Shown here in pieces: positions 38,753 to 45,938 of a stretch of 48,743 nt of DNA. Both the position numbers and the translations under genes were made by a program. The DNA is from DASZUC01 sp035547775 (lineage in GTDB: Bacteria > Patescibacteriota > Saccharimonadia > Saccharimonadales > UBA4665): positions 1 through 48,743 of the forward strand of contig DASZUC010000033.1 of assembly GCA_035547775.1 (NCBI GenBank), in the 5' to 3' direction. Position 1 is the first letter of the stretch. Each line of letters opens with the position of its first letter. The notes beneath the pieces were generated by a model that searched no databases, was not told where the DNA came from, and saw only the letters and a list, made by a program, of their open reading frames with translations.

Positions 38753-40612
38753 TTAATCACGCTTGAGCATAACGGTGAAGGCTTCGGCCGGAATATCAAC
38801 TTTCCCGAAACGCTTAAGGCGTTTTTTACCCTTGGCTTGTTTGGCCAAAACCTTTTTCTTACGACTGACATCGCCACCATACAAGCCGGTGGTGACATCT
38901 TTTCGATAAGCACTAATGTCTTCACGAGCAATGAAGCGACCGCCAATGGCCGCCTGCAAACTAACTTGAAAGTTTTGGCGCGGAATGACTTCTTTGAGCT
39001 TACCGACCGTTTCACGACCCAGCCGATCGGCCTCGCTACGATGCACCATAATACTTAACGCGTTAACTATATCGCCGGCAACGTAAAAATCAACGCGCAC
39101 CAGATCTTCTGCACGATAATCAGCCAGCTCATAGTTGAACGAGCCATAGCCGCTGGTCAGACTTTTAAGTTGATCATAAAAATCGGTTAATAAATTAGCT
39201 AGGGGTGCTTCAAAACTAACCAAAGCTCGTTGATCAACATAACTGAGGTTGGTTTGGAGGCCACGCTTGCCGCTAATCAACTGGATGACTGGCCCGACGT
39301 AATCTTGTGGCACGACAATTTCACCAGTAATCCAAGGCTCGCGAATTTCACGAATCTTGGCTGGGTCGGGCAAATCGGCAGCACTTTTAATGTCGAGCTC
39401 TTCCCCGCTCAACAGACTAATTTGGTAATCGGTTGAGGGGTTGGTGACAATTAGTTCTAAATTATATTCACGCTCCAAACGCTCACGCACGATGTCCAGG
39501 TGGAGCAGTCCTAAAAAGCCAATCCGCACCCCGAACCCAAGCACTGGTGAGTTTTCGGGCGCAAACTGCAAGGCACTGTCGCTCAAACTGAGTTTTTCAA
39601 TGGCATCTTTGAGCTCCTGATAAAACTCATTTGATTCCGGGAAAAAACCGGCATAGACAAAAGGTTGCACGTTGCGATAGCCGGGTAAAGGTTCGGTGGC
39701 TGGTTGGGCCGCCAAAGTGATGGTGTCACCAACACGCGCATCACGCGTGGTTTTAAGATTGGTGACGATGTAGCCAATTTCACCGGCTTGTAGTTTGGCG
39801 CCGGGAGTCATGTCGGGCGTTAAGGCACCAACTTCTAGAGCAATACCTTCGGCACCGGTAGCCAGCATTTTAATCTGACTATTCTTGGCAATGGCGCCAT
39901 TAAATAAGCGTACGTACAAGATCACACCGCGATAATCATCGTAATAAGAGTCGAAAATCAATGCTCGTGTTTCAGTTTGAGCAGAAGTTTTCGGAGCTGG
40001 AACATCGGCCACAATCCGTTCCAGTACCATGTCTACACCTAGTCCGGTTTTGGCTGAGATTTGCAGAATGTCTTCTTTTTTGCAGCCCAGCAGGCTGATA
40101 ATTTCAGCGCTGACGCGGTCTACATCGGCTGCCGGCAGGTCAATTTTATTGAGCACAGGGATGATGGTTAGATCGGCAGCCATGGCTAAATAGACATTGG
40201 CCAAAGTCTGAGCCTGAATGCCCTGGCTGGCGTCAACTACCAGCAAGGCCCCTTCGCAAGCCTGCAGGCTTCGTGATACTTCATAGCTGAAATCGACGTG
40301 CCCGGGTGTGTCGATCAGGTTGAGCTCATACTCCTTGTCATCTCGAGCATCAGCGAGAGATCTTTTTTCTTCTGAAAAAGATTTCTCCCTTTCGGTCGAA
40401 ATGACAGTTTTGGAACGATAAGACATTCTAACTGGTGCAAGCTTAATGGTAATGCCCTTTTCGCGCTCTAGATCCATGCGATCCAAAAGCTGAGCCTTCA
40501 TGTCGCGGGCTTCAACCGTGCCAGTTAACTCCAGCAAGCGGTCAGCCAGCGTCGACTTACCGTGGTCAATATGAGCAATGATACAAAAATTCCGGATATG
40601 GTCCTGCTGCAT
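38753..40612 (-). CDS. lepA: Elongation factor 4 (LepA) with an internal palindromic insertion
   Basis: LepA is a ribosome-associated GTPase involved in back-translocation or initiation. The 619-aa protein has G1 AHIDHGKST, G3 DTPGHVDFSYEVSRS, G4 NKID, the EF-G-like domains and the LepA-specific C-terminal domain. Between G2 and G3, the loop that is normally about seven residues (as in E. coli DYKASDGETYQLN) is about 24 residues longer, encoded by the palindromic repeat at 40336-40406. Both flanks (MSYRSK and DDKEYELNLID) are intact, so translation continues through the element. TATACT (40621-40626) lies 8 nt before ATG. Confidence 0.95.
   Translation of the reverse strand: MQQDHIRNFCIIAHIDHGKSTLADRLLELTGTVEARDMKAQLLDRMDLEREKGITIKLAPVRMSYRSKTVISTEREKSFSEEKRSLADARDDKEYELNLIDTPGHVDFSYEVSRSLQACEGALLVVDASQGIQAQTLANVYLAMAADLTIIPVLNKIDLPAADVDRVSAEIISLLGCKKEDILQISAKTGLGVDMVLERIVADVPAPKTSAQTETRALIFDSYYDDYRGVILYVRLFNGAIAKNSQIKMLATGAEGIALEVGALTPDMTPGAKLQAGEIGYIVTNLKTTRDARVGDTITLAAQPATEPLPGYRNVQPFVYAGFFPESNEFYQELKDAIEKLSLSDSALQFAPENSPVLGFGVRIGFLGLLHLDIVRERLEREYNLELIVTNPSTDYQISLLSGEELDIKSAADLPDPAKIREIREPWITGEIVVPQDYVGPVIQLISGKRGLQTNLSYVDQRALVSFEAPLANLLTDFYDQLKSLTSGYGSFNYELADYRAEDLVRVDFYVAGDIVNALSIMVHRSEADRLGRETVGKLKEVIPRQNFQVSLQAAIGGRFIAREDISAYRKDVTTGLYGGDVSRKKKVLAKQAKGKKRLKRFGKVDIPAEAFTVMLKRD
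40336..40406. repeat. Palindromic repeat element, copy 2 (inside lepA)
   Basis: 71 nt, bounded by TGTCAT and ATGACA. One arm on the minus strand reads TGTCATTTCGACCGAAAGGG, almost the same as the plus-strand arm of the copy at comEC, so the two are in opposite orientation. The frame is kept and about 24 residues are added to LepA. Confidence 0.8.
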
Positions 40613-40688
40613 GTCCAGACAGTATACCCTGTTACGGCAGTTTTTAACAGAGGTAGTTAATTGACTTACCTTTACCTATAGCAATCTG

Positions 40689-41156
40689 CTAGTTGTAATC
40701 TTTTTCGTATTCTGCGCTGATTGTTTGGAGTTTTCCATCAATGTCGTGATAGGTGAATTTGTAAGCTTGCTCGTCTCCTCGATTGCGGTAATCTAAGTCT
40801 TTGAGGTCACTTATGCTCTGTTTTAAAGTAGTGATATGGCTGTCTTTGCCATAAACATGATCTGGATTTTCCTGAACATCTTCTACCAGTTCACTAAGAG
40901 TTACTGGATATCTTCCGTAAATTGTGTAGTAAAGCGCCAAGACAGACTTAAGGACGGTGGCCGCATCTTTATTCTCTTTAAGCTTTGCGTCATGCAAAGC
41001 TCCACTTGGGGCGTCACTTATGGATGAGGACGGGGCCTTACCCTGGTGATGAGATATAACTACTGTGGCAACAATAACAAGTACTGCAACTCCTAGGCCA
41101 AGAAGCCGATGCATATCATACTGGATGGTGCCTGGAGATTTATGCGCTGTTGTCAT
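40689..41156 (-). CDS. Membrane-anchored pseudopilin-like protein
   Basis: 155 aa. One N-terminal helix (LLGLGVAVLVIVATVVIS) with no prepilin cleavage motif, then a polar segment and a domain with LALYYTIYGRYPVTLSELVED, a pattern typical of type II secretion/pilin globular heads. It could be a non-processed pilin-like protein. AAGGAA 6 nt before ATG. It is the second gene after the Ltp-type gene. Confidence 0.6.
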   Translation of the reverse strand: MTTAHKSPGTIQYDMHRLLGLGVAVLVIVATVVISHHQGKAPSSSISDAPSGALHDAKLKENKDAATVLKSVLALYYTIYGRYPVTLSELVEDVQENPDHVYGKDSHITTLKQSISDLKDLDYRNRGDEQAYKFTYHDIDGKLQTISAEYEKDYN

Positions 41157-41176
41157 AATTTGTTCCTTGCTTATTA

Positions 41177-41683
41177 CTAATCGTTAAGGTGTTGAATAGC
41201 GTAATCTGCCTGCGCTTCTGTGAATTCCTCGCCATATTGAGAGATTAGCTGGTCGTGAATGGCAGCCGGTGATAGGTTTTGATCATCTTGATATTCTTTC
41301 GCTTTAGCGAGAGCGTTGGCATCCCAATCGGCTTTTACATGTTTTATGGCGTACTTTGCTGCTGCTGCGGAAAACTGGCCACCATAATCGGAGACCAGCT
41401 GGTCGTAGACGCCTTGCTTAGACATATTCATCTCGTTGGCATAGCTGTCGGCCTGGTTGAGAGCTGATAAGTATTCTGCCGGAGTTTTAGGTTGGGGAGT
41501 CGGCTCAGTATCACTAGACTGGCTCACCGTTGAAGTGATGCTACTATCAACGGGTGCAACGTTGCTCGAAGTGCCATCATTCTTACCGCTACTTGTTGCG
41601 GCAGCTACGATACCCACGATTACTAGACCAATAATGACCGGTGCGATTCGATAACGTTTAAACCACTCTGGTTGACTTATCAT
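41177..41683 (-). CDS. Ltp-family surface protein
   Basis: 168 aa. An N-terminal helix (APVIIGLVIVGIVAAATSSG) anchors a Ser/Thr/Pro-rich linker and two copies of the Ltp/host-cell-surface-lipoprotein repeat: ALNQADSYANEMNMSKQGVY...DYGGQF and ALAKAKEYQDDQNLSPAAI...QYGEEF. The repeat family includes Ltp of Streptococcus phage TP-J34, which blocks phage DNA entry. Here there is no lipobox, so the protein is anchored by the helix. AAGGAG 7 nt before ATG. Divergent from an Xre regulator. Confidence 0.8.
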   Translation of the reverse strand: MISQPEWFKRYRIAPVIIGLVIVGIVAAATSSGKNDGTSSNVAPVDSSITSTVSQSSDTEPTPQPKTPAEYLSALNQADSYANEMNMSKQGVYDQLVSDYGGQFSAAAAKYAIKHVKADWDANALAKAKEYQDDQNLSPAAIHDQLISQYGEEFTEAQADYAIQHLND

Positions 41684-41696
41684 TGTCTTTCTCCTT

Positions 41697-41777
41697 CACT
41701 AATGGTTAATACTTAATTCTTATCATTAAAACAGATCTAAATCAACTTTATTATCACTTATAGTTAATAGACTTAGT
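41697..41777. promoter_or_regulatory. Divergent control region with two direct repeats
   Basis: CACTAATGGTTAATACTTAAT (41697-41717, plus strand; 21 nt) and a matching copy at 41755-41777 differ at about three positions and by a 2-nt insertion. The second copy covers the -35 region of the Xre gene, the first the region just upstream of the Ltp start. They are candidate binding sites for the Xre protein. Confidence 0.5.
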
Positions 41778-41802
41778 GGGAGTGAATTGGCACTATCGGG
41801 CC

Positions 41803-42063
41803 ATGGCCCGCACCTCCGCCGCACAGAAACTTGGTAAGCGTCTCAAGCAGTTGAGACATGAAGCAAATTTGACGCAAGAAAAGCTGAGCATTGCTACCGG
41901 CATCAGCCAAACCTACATATCTGGTATTGAAACTGGTCATCGTAATCCTTCTATCAAAACACTCGACAAAATTGCGAAAGCGTTAGGCGTGCGCCTATCA
42001 GACGTTACCAATTTTGATGATTATCGTTTCCGCGATCGCTCACGTTTTAGTCGTCATTTATAG
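41803..42063 (+). CDS. Xre-family HTH regulator
   Basis: 86 aa; a single HTH_3 domain: LGKRLKQLRHEANLTQEKLSIATGISQTYISGIETGHRNPSIKTLDKIAKAL. The recognition helix is about TQEKLSIATGISQTYISGIE. No C-terminal effector domain. The start is chosen because CACTAT (41791-41796) lies 6 nt upstream. It probably controls itself and the divergent Ltp gene. Its 3' end overlaps the convergent radC gene by 17 nt. Confidence 0.88.
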   Translation: MARTSAAQKLGKRLKQLRHEANLTQEKLSIATGISQTYISGIETGHRNPSIKTLDKIAKALGVRLSDVTNFDDYRFRDRSRFSRHL

Positions 42064-42799
42064 ATTCCTCCGTCTCTTCCATTACACTGACATACCGTTT
42101 GGCCGTAATTATTAAGTGGTCCAGCAGGTCGATACCCAGGAGCTGCCCAGCAGCCACCAGTTGCTTAGTAATATCGATGTCACTGGCCGTAGGCTCCAGG
42201 CGACCCGAAGGATGATTGTGCGCCACAAGCACTGCAATGGCGCTGTGCTCTACCGCTGGCTGAAAAACTTCGCGCGGGTGCACAATATTTGCCGTCAGGC
42301 TGCCCACCGAAATTACTTCGTCATAGATAACCTGATAGCGACTATTCAGATACAGACCGCGCAATTGCTCTTTGTGGCTCTGCCCCATATCTTTCAGATA
42401 CTGATAGGCCTGCCGGGCATTGCGAACCTGGGCTAAACGGCCTGGCTGCTTAACTGCAAATCGGCGGCCCAATTCGAAACTGGCGACTAACTGAGCTGCC
42501 TTTGTGACTGAGATATCCAGCGCTTCACTCAGTCGCTGGGCACTGAATTCGTTGCCCAGGGCTTTATCGCCATACTCTTTGACCGTCCGCCGGGCCATCG
42601 CCAAGACATCTTCTTTAGGGCTGCCTGTGCCCCACACAATCGCCACCAACTCAGCCATCGAAAGATATGCCGGCCCTAATTCCAGCAAACGCTCTCTGGG
42701 CTTTTCATAGTCCGGCAATTCCTTGAAGCGAAGCGTGTAATTGTGCTGGCTATGCAACACCGCATCACGATCCCGCAACAGATAGGCTGGTCCTGTCAT
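42047..42799 (-). CDS. radC: RadC-family JAB/MPN domain protein
   Basis: 250 aa. N-terminal helix-hairpin-helix-like domain (LSMAELVAIVWGTGSPKEDV), and the JAMM-type metal site HNHPSGRLEPTASD (H-x-H-x10-D) with the upstream Glu in DEVISVGSLT. RadC proteins are widespread, with links to DNA uptake and recombination; despite the name a direct repair role is doubtful. TAGGCT lies 6 nt before the ATG. Confidence 0.93.
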   Translation of the reverse strand: MTGPAYLLRDRDAVLHSQHNYTLRFKELPDYEKPRERLLELGPAYLSMAELVAIVWGTGSPKEDVLAMARRTVKEYGDKALGNEFSAQRLSEALDISVTKAAQLVASFELGRRFAVKQPGRLAQVRNARQAYQYLKDMGQSHKEQLRGLYLNSRYQVIYDEVISVGSLTANIVHPREVFQPAVEHSAIAVLVAHNHPSGRLEPTASDIDITKQLVAAGQLLGIDLLDHLIITAKRYVSVMEETEESINDD

Positions 42800-42844
42800 A
42801 TTTCCAGCCTACAACCCTAAAATTAACTATTCATTAAATCCGCT

Positions 42845-44194
42845 CTACTTTGCCAGAGACTTTTTCGATTTTGGGTTCACAATAATTGCGTAGGAAATAA
42901 CGCCAGAAGCGATTGCCATTGCTCCGCACAGTATAATGGCAAATTTGTAATAACTATGTGTGCCGAATAGGCCCAAAATAGCCACCACAAATAAGCCAGA
43001 AACTCGAGCAACCGCGTTATTAATACCTGAGGCAATACCCGAGCTCGTTTCGTTGACCGAGGCCATAACCGTGACTGTTAGGGGCGCCACCAACAGGCTC
43101 ATACCGAAGCCAAACAGCAGCATGCCTGGCAAAATGTGCCATAAGTAGCTATTTGTGGCATGCAATTTATACATAGACAGAATGCCAGCCGCCGTGAACA
43201 GTGGACCCAACGTCATAAAGATACGTGGACCGAGACGTGCACTGAGAGCTCCGAAGCGCTTCGACAGCAGGAACAGGGCGATTGGCAATGGAAGCACACT
43301 CACCCCTGCCTTAATGCTCGAGTAGTGAAGAGCATTCTGTAGATAAATCACAAAGGCAAACAAGAAGCCGCCCAAAGCTCCATACATCATAAAGGTCATC
43401 AGATTGGAGCCACTGAAATTACGCGATGTGAATAGACCAAGTGGAACGATCGGATCTTTGACCCGCTTTTCGACATACAGAAAGGCAATTGAACAGATTA
43501 CTCCTGCTAGTAACGGCACCAGTGAACTCACGTGCCAGTGGTTAGTCGGCCCTTCAATCAACCCATAGGTAATCCCGGTTAAGGCTCCAATTGCCAGCAA
43601 ACTACCCGGCACATCAACGCGCCGCGGGTTCTGATCACGGCTTTCCTCAAAATTAGACCAGGCTAAAACTGCACACAGCGCTACAAAGGGTGGATTGATG
43701 AGGAAGATCCAGCGCCAACTGGTGACATCAAGTAAGTAGCCGCCTAAAATTGGCCCCAACGGTGCGAAGATAGCAATCCAGGCCGACCAGCTACCAATCG
43801 CAGCACCTCGCAATTTAGCGGGAAAATTGGTGTTAATAATCGCCAAGGCTCCCGGCACCAGCAAAGCCCCAAAAATGCCCTGGAGTAATCGGGCGCTAAT
43901 CAGAAAAGCCGTATTGGGAGCGAGCCCACACAGGAGCGAACTAATACCAAAGCCAATAATACCGATGAGGTACAGTTTTTTTCGACCAAAGATGTCGCCC
44001 AGCGAGCCACCAACGAGAATGAGCGCCGATAGGGATAACAAGAAGCTGTCAGCAATCCACTGCAAGTCAGCGAAGCTAGCATGTAAATTGTGAGCAATTT
44101 TTGGTAAGGCCAGATTGACGACCGTGCCGTCCAGGATAACAATTCCACTCCCTAGGATGGTGGCCAGCAATATAAGTGTTTGCCGTCGGGTCAT
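42845..44194 (-). CDS. MFS drug exporter, DHA2 (EmrB/QacA) type
   Basis: 449 aa, at least 12 membrane helices. Motif D1 GTVVNLALPKIA near the start, motif A GGSLGDIFGRKKLYLIG, and motif C-like PLGPILGGYLLD place it in the DHA2 family of H+-coupled drug antiporters. The substrate cannot be told from sequence. TACACT (44201-44206) lies 6 nt before the ATG. Convergent neighbours are none; it lies between radC and murJ on the same strand. Confidence 0.88.
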   Translation of the reverse strand: MTRRQTLILLATILGSGIVILDGTVVNLALPKIAHNLHASFADLQWIADSFLLSLSALILVGGSLGDIFGRKKLYLIGIIGFGISSLLCGLAPNTAFLISARLLQGIFGALLVPGALAIINTNFPAKLRGAAIGSWSAWIAIFAPLGPILGGYLLDVTSWRWIFLINPPFVALCAVLAWSNFEESRDQNPRRVDVPGSLLAIGALTGITYGLIEGPTNHWHVSSLVPLLAGVICSIAFLYVEKRVKDPIVPLGLFTSRNFSGSNLMTFMMYGALGGFLFAFVIYLQNALHYSSIKAGVSVLPLPIALFLLSKRFGALSARLGPRIFMTLGPLFTAAGILSMYKLHATNSYLWHILPGMLLFGFGMSLLVAPLTVTVMASVNETSSGIASGINNAVARVSGLFVVAILGLFGTHSYYKFAIILCGAMAIASGVISYAIIVNPKSKKSLAK

Positions 44195-44200
44195 GTAGCC

Positions 44201-44206
44201 AGTGTA
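44201..44206 (-). promoter_or_regulatory. -10 box TACACT of the MFS exporter gene
   Basis: Minus-strand TACACT with a 6-nt spacer to the ATG at 44194. It lies just upstream, before the stop of murJ at 44219. Confidence 0.5.
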
Positions 44207-44218
44207 ACACCGAGTGTC

Positions 44219-45853
44219 TTACTGCGCGTCAAACTTGATAGGCTTAAGCGCCAGGCGCTTCAGGCGCGCAAATACTGGCTTGGCCTCTTCCAGATCGAAT
44301 AACGCTGAAACGACCAAGTGCACCCCAAAGACCACCAGACTAATGAAAGCTAGTTTGGAACCCAGAGTAATGAAACCGCGGTCGTTAATGCCCAAGGGAT
44401 AGAACGAAATCATAATAAAGCCCGCCACCATACTAAAACCGGTCACTGAAAGAATGCGCCAGACGCCGCCCCAAAAATGTCGATCAAACAGACTATGGTC
44501 TCGCCAAAGCATAATGACCGCCAGCACAAACACCTCCACGGCTGCCACAATGGATTGAGCCAAGGCTAGACCTTCTACGCCGTAATTGCTCGGCCGGCTT
44601 AGGGTGTAGGCCAGCACCACGTTTAAAGCAATGGTAAAGATCGACACCAACAGCGGAGTTTTTGTATCTTTTTGAGCGTAAAACCAGCGCGACATAATGG
44701 CGTACAAAATACGGAAGAAAATAGCCACCACAAGGAAGCCGAAAATGTCGGCGATAGCCAAGTTACCTCGAGTGTAGATTAAACGCGCCAGGTAGCCTCG
44801 ACAGAAGAAGCAGACCACAATGAGCGGCGCGCTAATCCAGATCATGGCTCGCAAAATCATCAAAAAGTCACGTCGGAAGAGATCGGGGCGGTTTTGACTG
44901 AGTCGGGCGTTAAGGCGCGGGAAAGCCGCTGTGGAAATGGCCGTACCCACCAGCAGGATCGGCGCCGTACTCAGCACATAGGCGTTGTTGAAGTAGGTGA
45001 TGCTGCCGCTGCCCAACCCACTAGCAAGATGCGTTTCAACAATATCTTCAATTTGATCCATGCCCTGGTCGAGCGAGCGGGGTGGTAGGTTGCGCAAGAC
45101 CATTCGGAAACCGGTGTTGCGCCAAGCAATCCAAGGTTGCCAGGTAAAGCCCGTGCGCACCAAGCCAGCGATGATCACCAATAGCTGCAGCACGCAACCA
45201 ATCAATGCGCCCACACCTAAACCCACCAAGCCTAAGTGCCCTGGCCCGCCCTGATGATGATTGGAGGTACTAAACACAATGGCGCTGACAATAATACTCA
45301 AGTTGTAAAACAGCGGTGCAATGGCGTAAAAGAAAAATCGGCCCAGCGTTTGCTGCACACTGGTGAGAATGCCGGAAATCGTAAACAACAGCGGGTTGAA
45401 GGCCAAGAAACGCATGATAGTGACTGCCGTGTGAAGCTGCTGGGGATCACGCGCCAAGCCAGGTGCCACGATATGGGTAATGAGAGGCTGAGCAAAGACA
45501 AACATAATCACACCGACACCGGCCATAATCAAAGCCAAGAAATTCATCAACGATGCCGATAGCTCCCACATACTCTTGCGACTACCACTGTACAAACGAT
45601 CAGTTAAGACCGGGATAAAGGCCACACCCAGTGCACCAGCGGCGAGTGTAAAGAAGAAGAAATCTGGCACGCTAAAAGCGGCAAAGAAAGCATCGGCGCT
45701 GTGGTGACCGGTACTTGGGAAGTTGGCGTTAATTAACTTGGTACGCAAGATACCAAGCACCTGCCCCACCAAAGTGGTGGCCATGAGTAACGTGGCAATA
45801 TTACTTAAGCTCGGTCGCTTGCTAGTTTTGGGGGCGGGGGCGGTTGGATTCAT
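44219..45853 (-). CDS. murJ: Lipid II flippase MurJ
   Basis: MurJ (MviN, MOP superfamily) flips lipid II across the inner membrane for peptidoglycan synthesis. The 544-aa protein has about 14 helices, the N-terminal ...NIATLLMATTLVGQVLGILRTKLI, and conserved segments such as GALGVAFIPVLTD and PRLNARLSQN. A TATACT box (about 45880-45885) lies 27 nt before the ATG. A cell-wall enzyme in the window shows the organism makes its own peptidoglycan. Confidence 0.93.
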   Translation of the reverse strand: MNPTAPAPKTSKRPSLSNIATLLMATTLVGQVLGILRTKLINANFPSTGHHSADAFFAAFSVPDFFFFTLAAGALGVAFIPVLTDRLYSGSRKSMWELSASLMNFLALIMAGVGVIMFVFAQPLITHIVAPGLARDPQQLHTAVTIMRFLAFNPLLFTISGILTSVQQTLGRFFFYAIAPLFYNLSIIVSAIVFSTSNHHQGGPGHLGLVGLGVGALIGCVLQLLVIIAGLVRTGFTWQPWIAWRNTGFRMVLRNLPPRSLDQGMDQIEDIVETHLASGLGSGSITYFNNAYVLSTAPILLVGTAISTAAFPRLNARLSQNRPDLFRRDFLMILRAMIWISAPLIVVCFFCRGYLARLIYTRGNLAIADIFGFLVVAIFFRILYAIMSRWFYAQKDTKTPLLVSIFTIALNVVLAYTLSRPSNYGVEGLALAQSIVAAVEVFVLAVIMLWRDHSLFDRHFWGGVWRILSVTGFSMVAGFIMISFYPLGINDRGFITLGSKLAFISLVVFGVHLVVSALFDLEEAKPVFARLKRLALKPIKFDAQ

Positions 45854-45938
45854 GTGTGTTAATCGACTTCTTGGCTTTCAGTATAAATCAGGAGTGAGCT
45901 GAGTGACAGCCCGAAATCGTCTTGTTGCGCAATAACGT

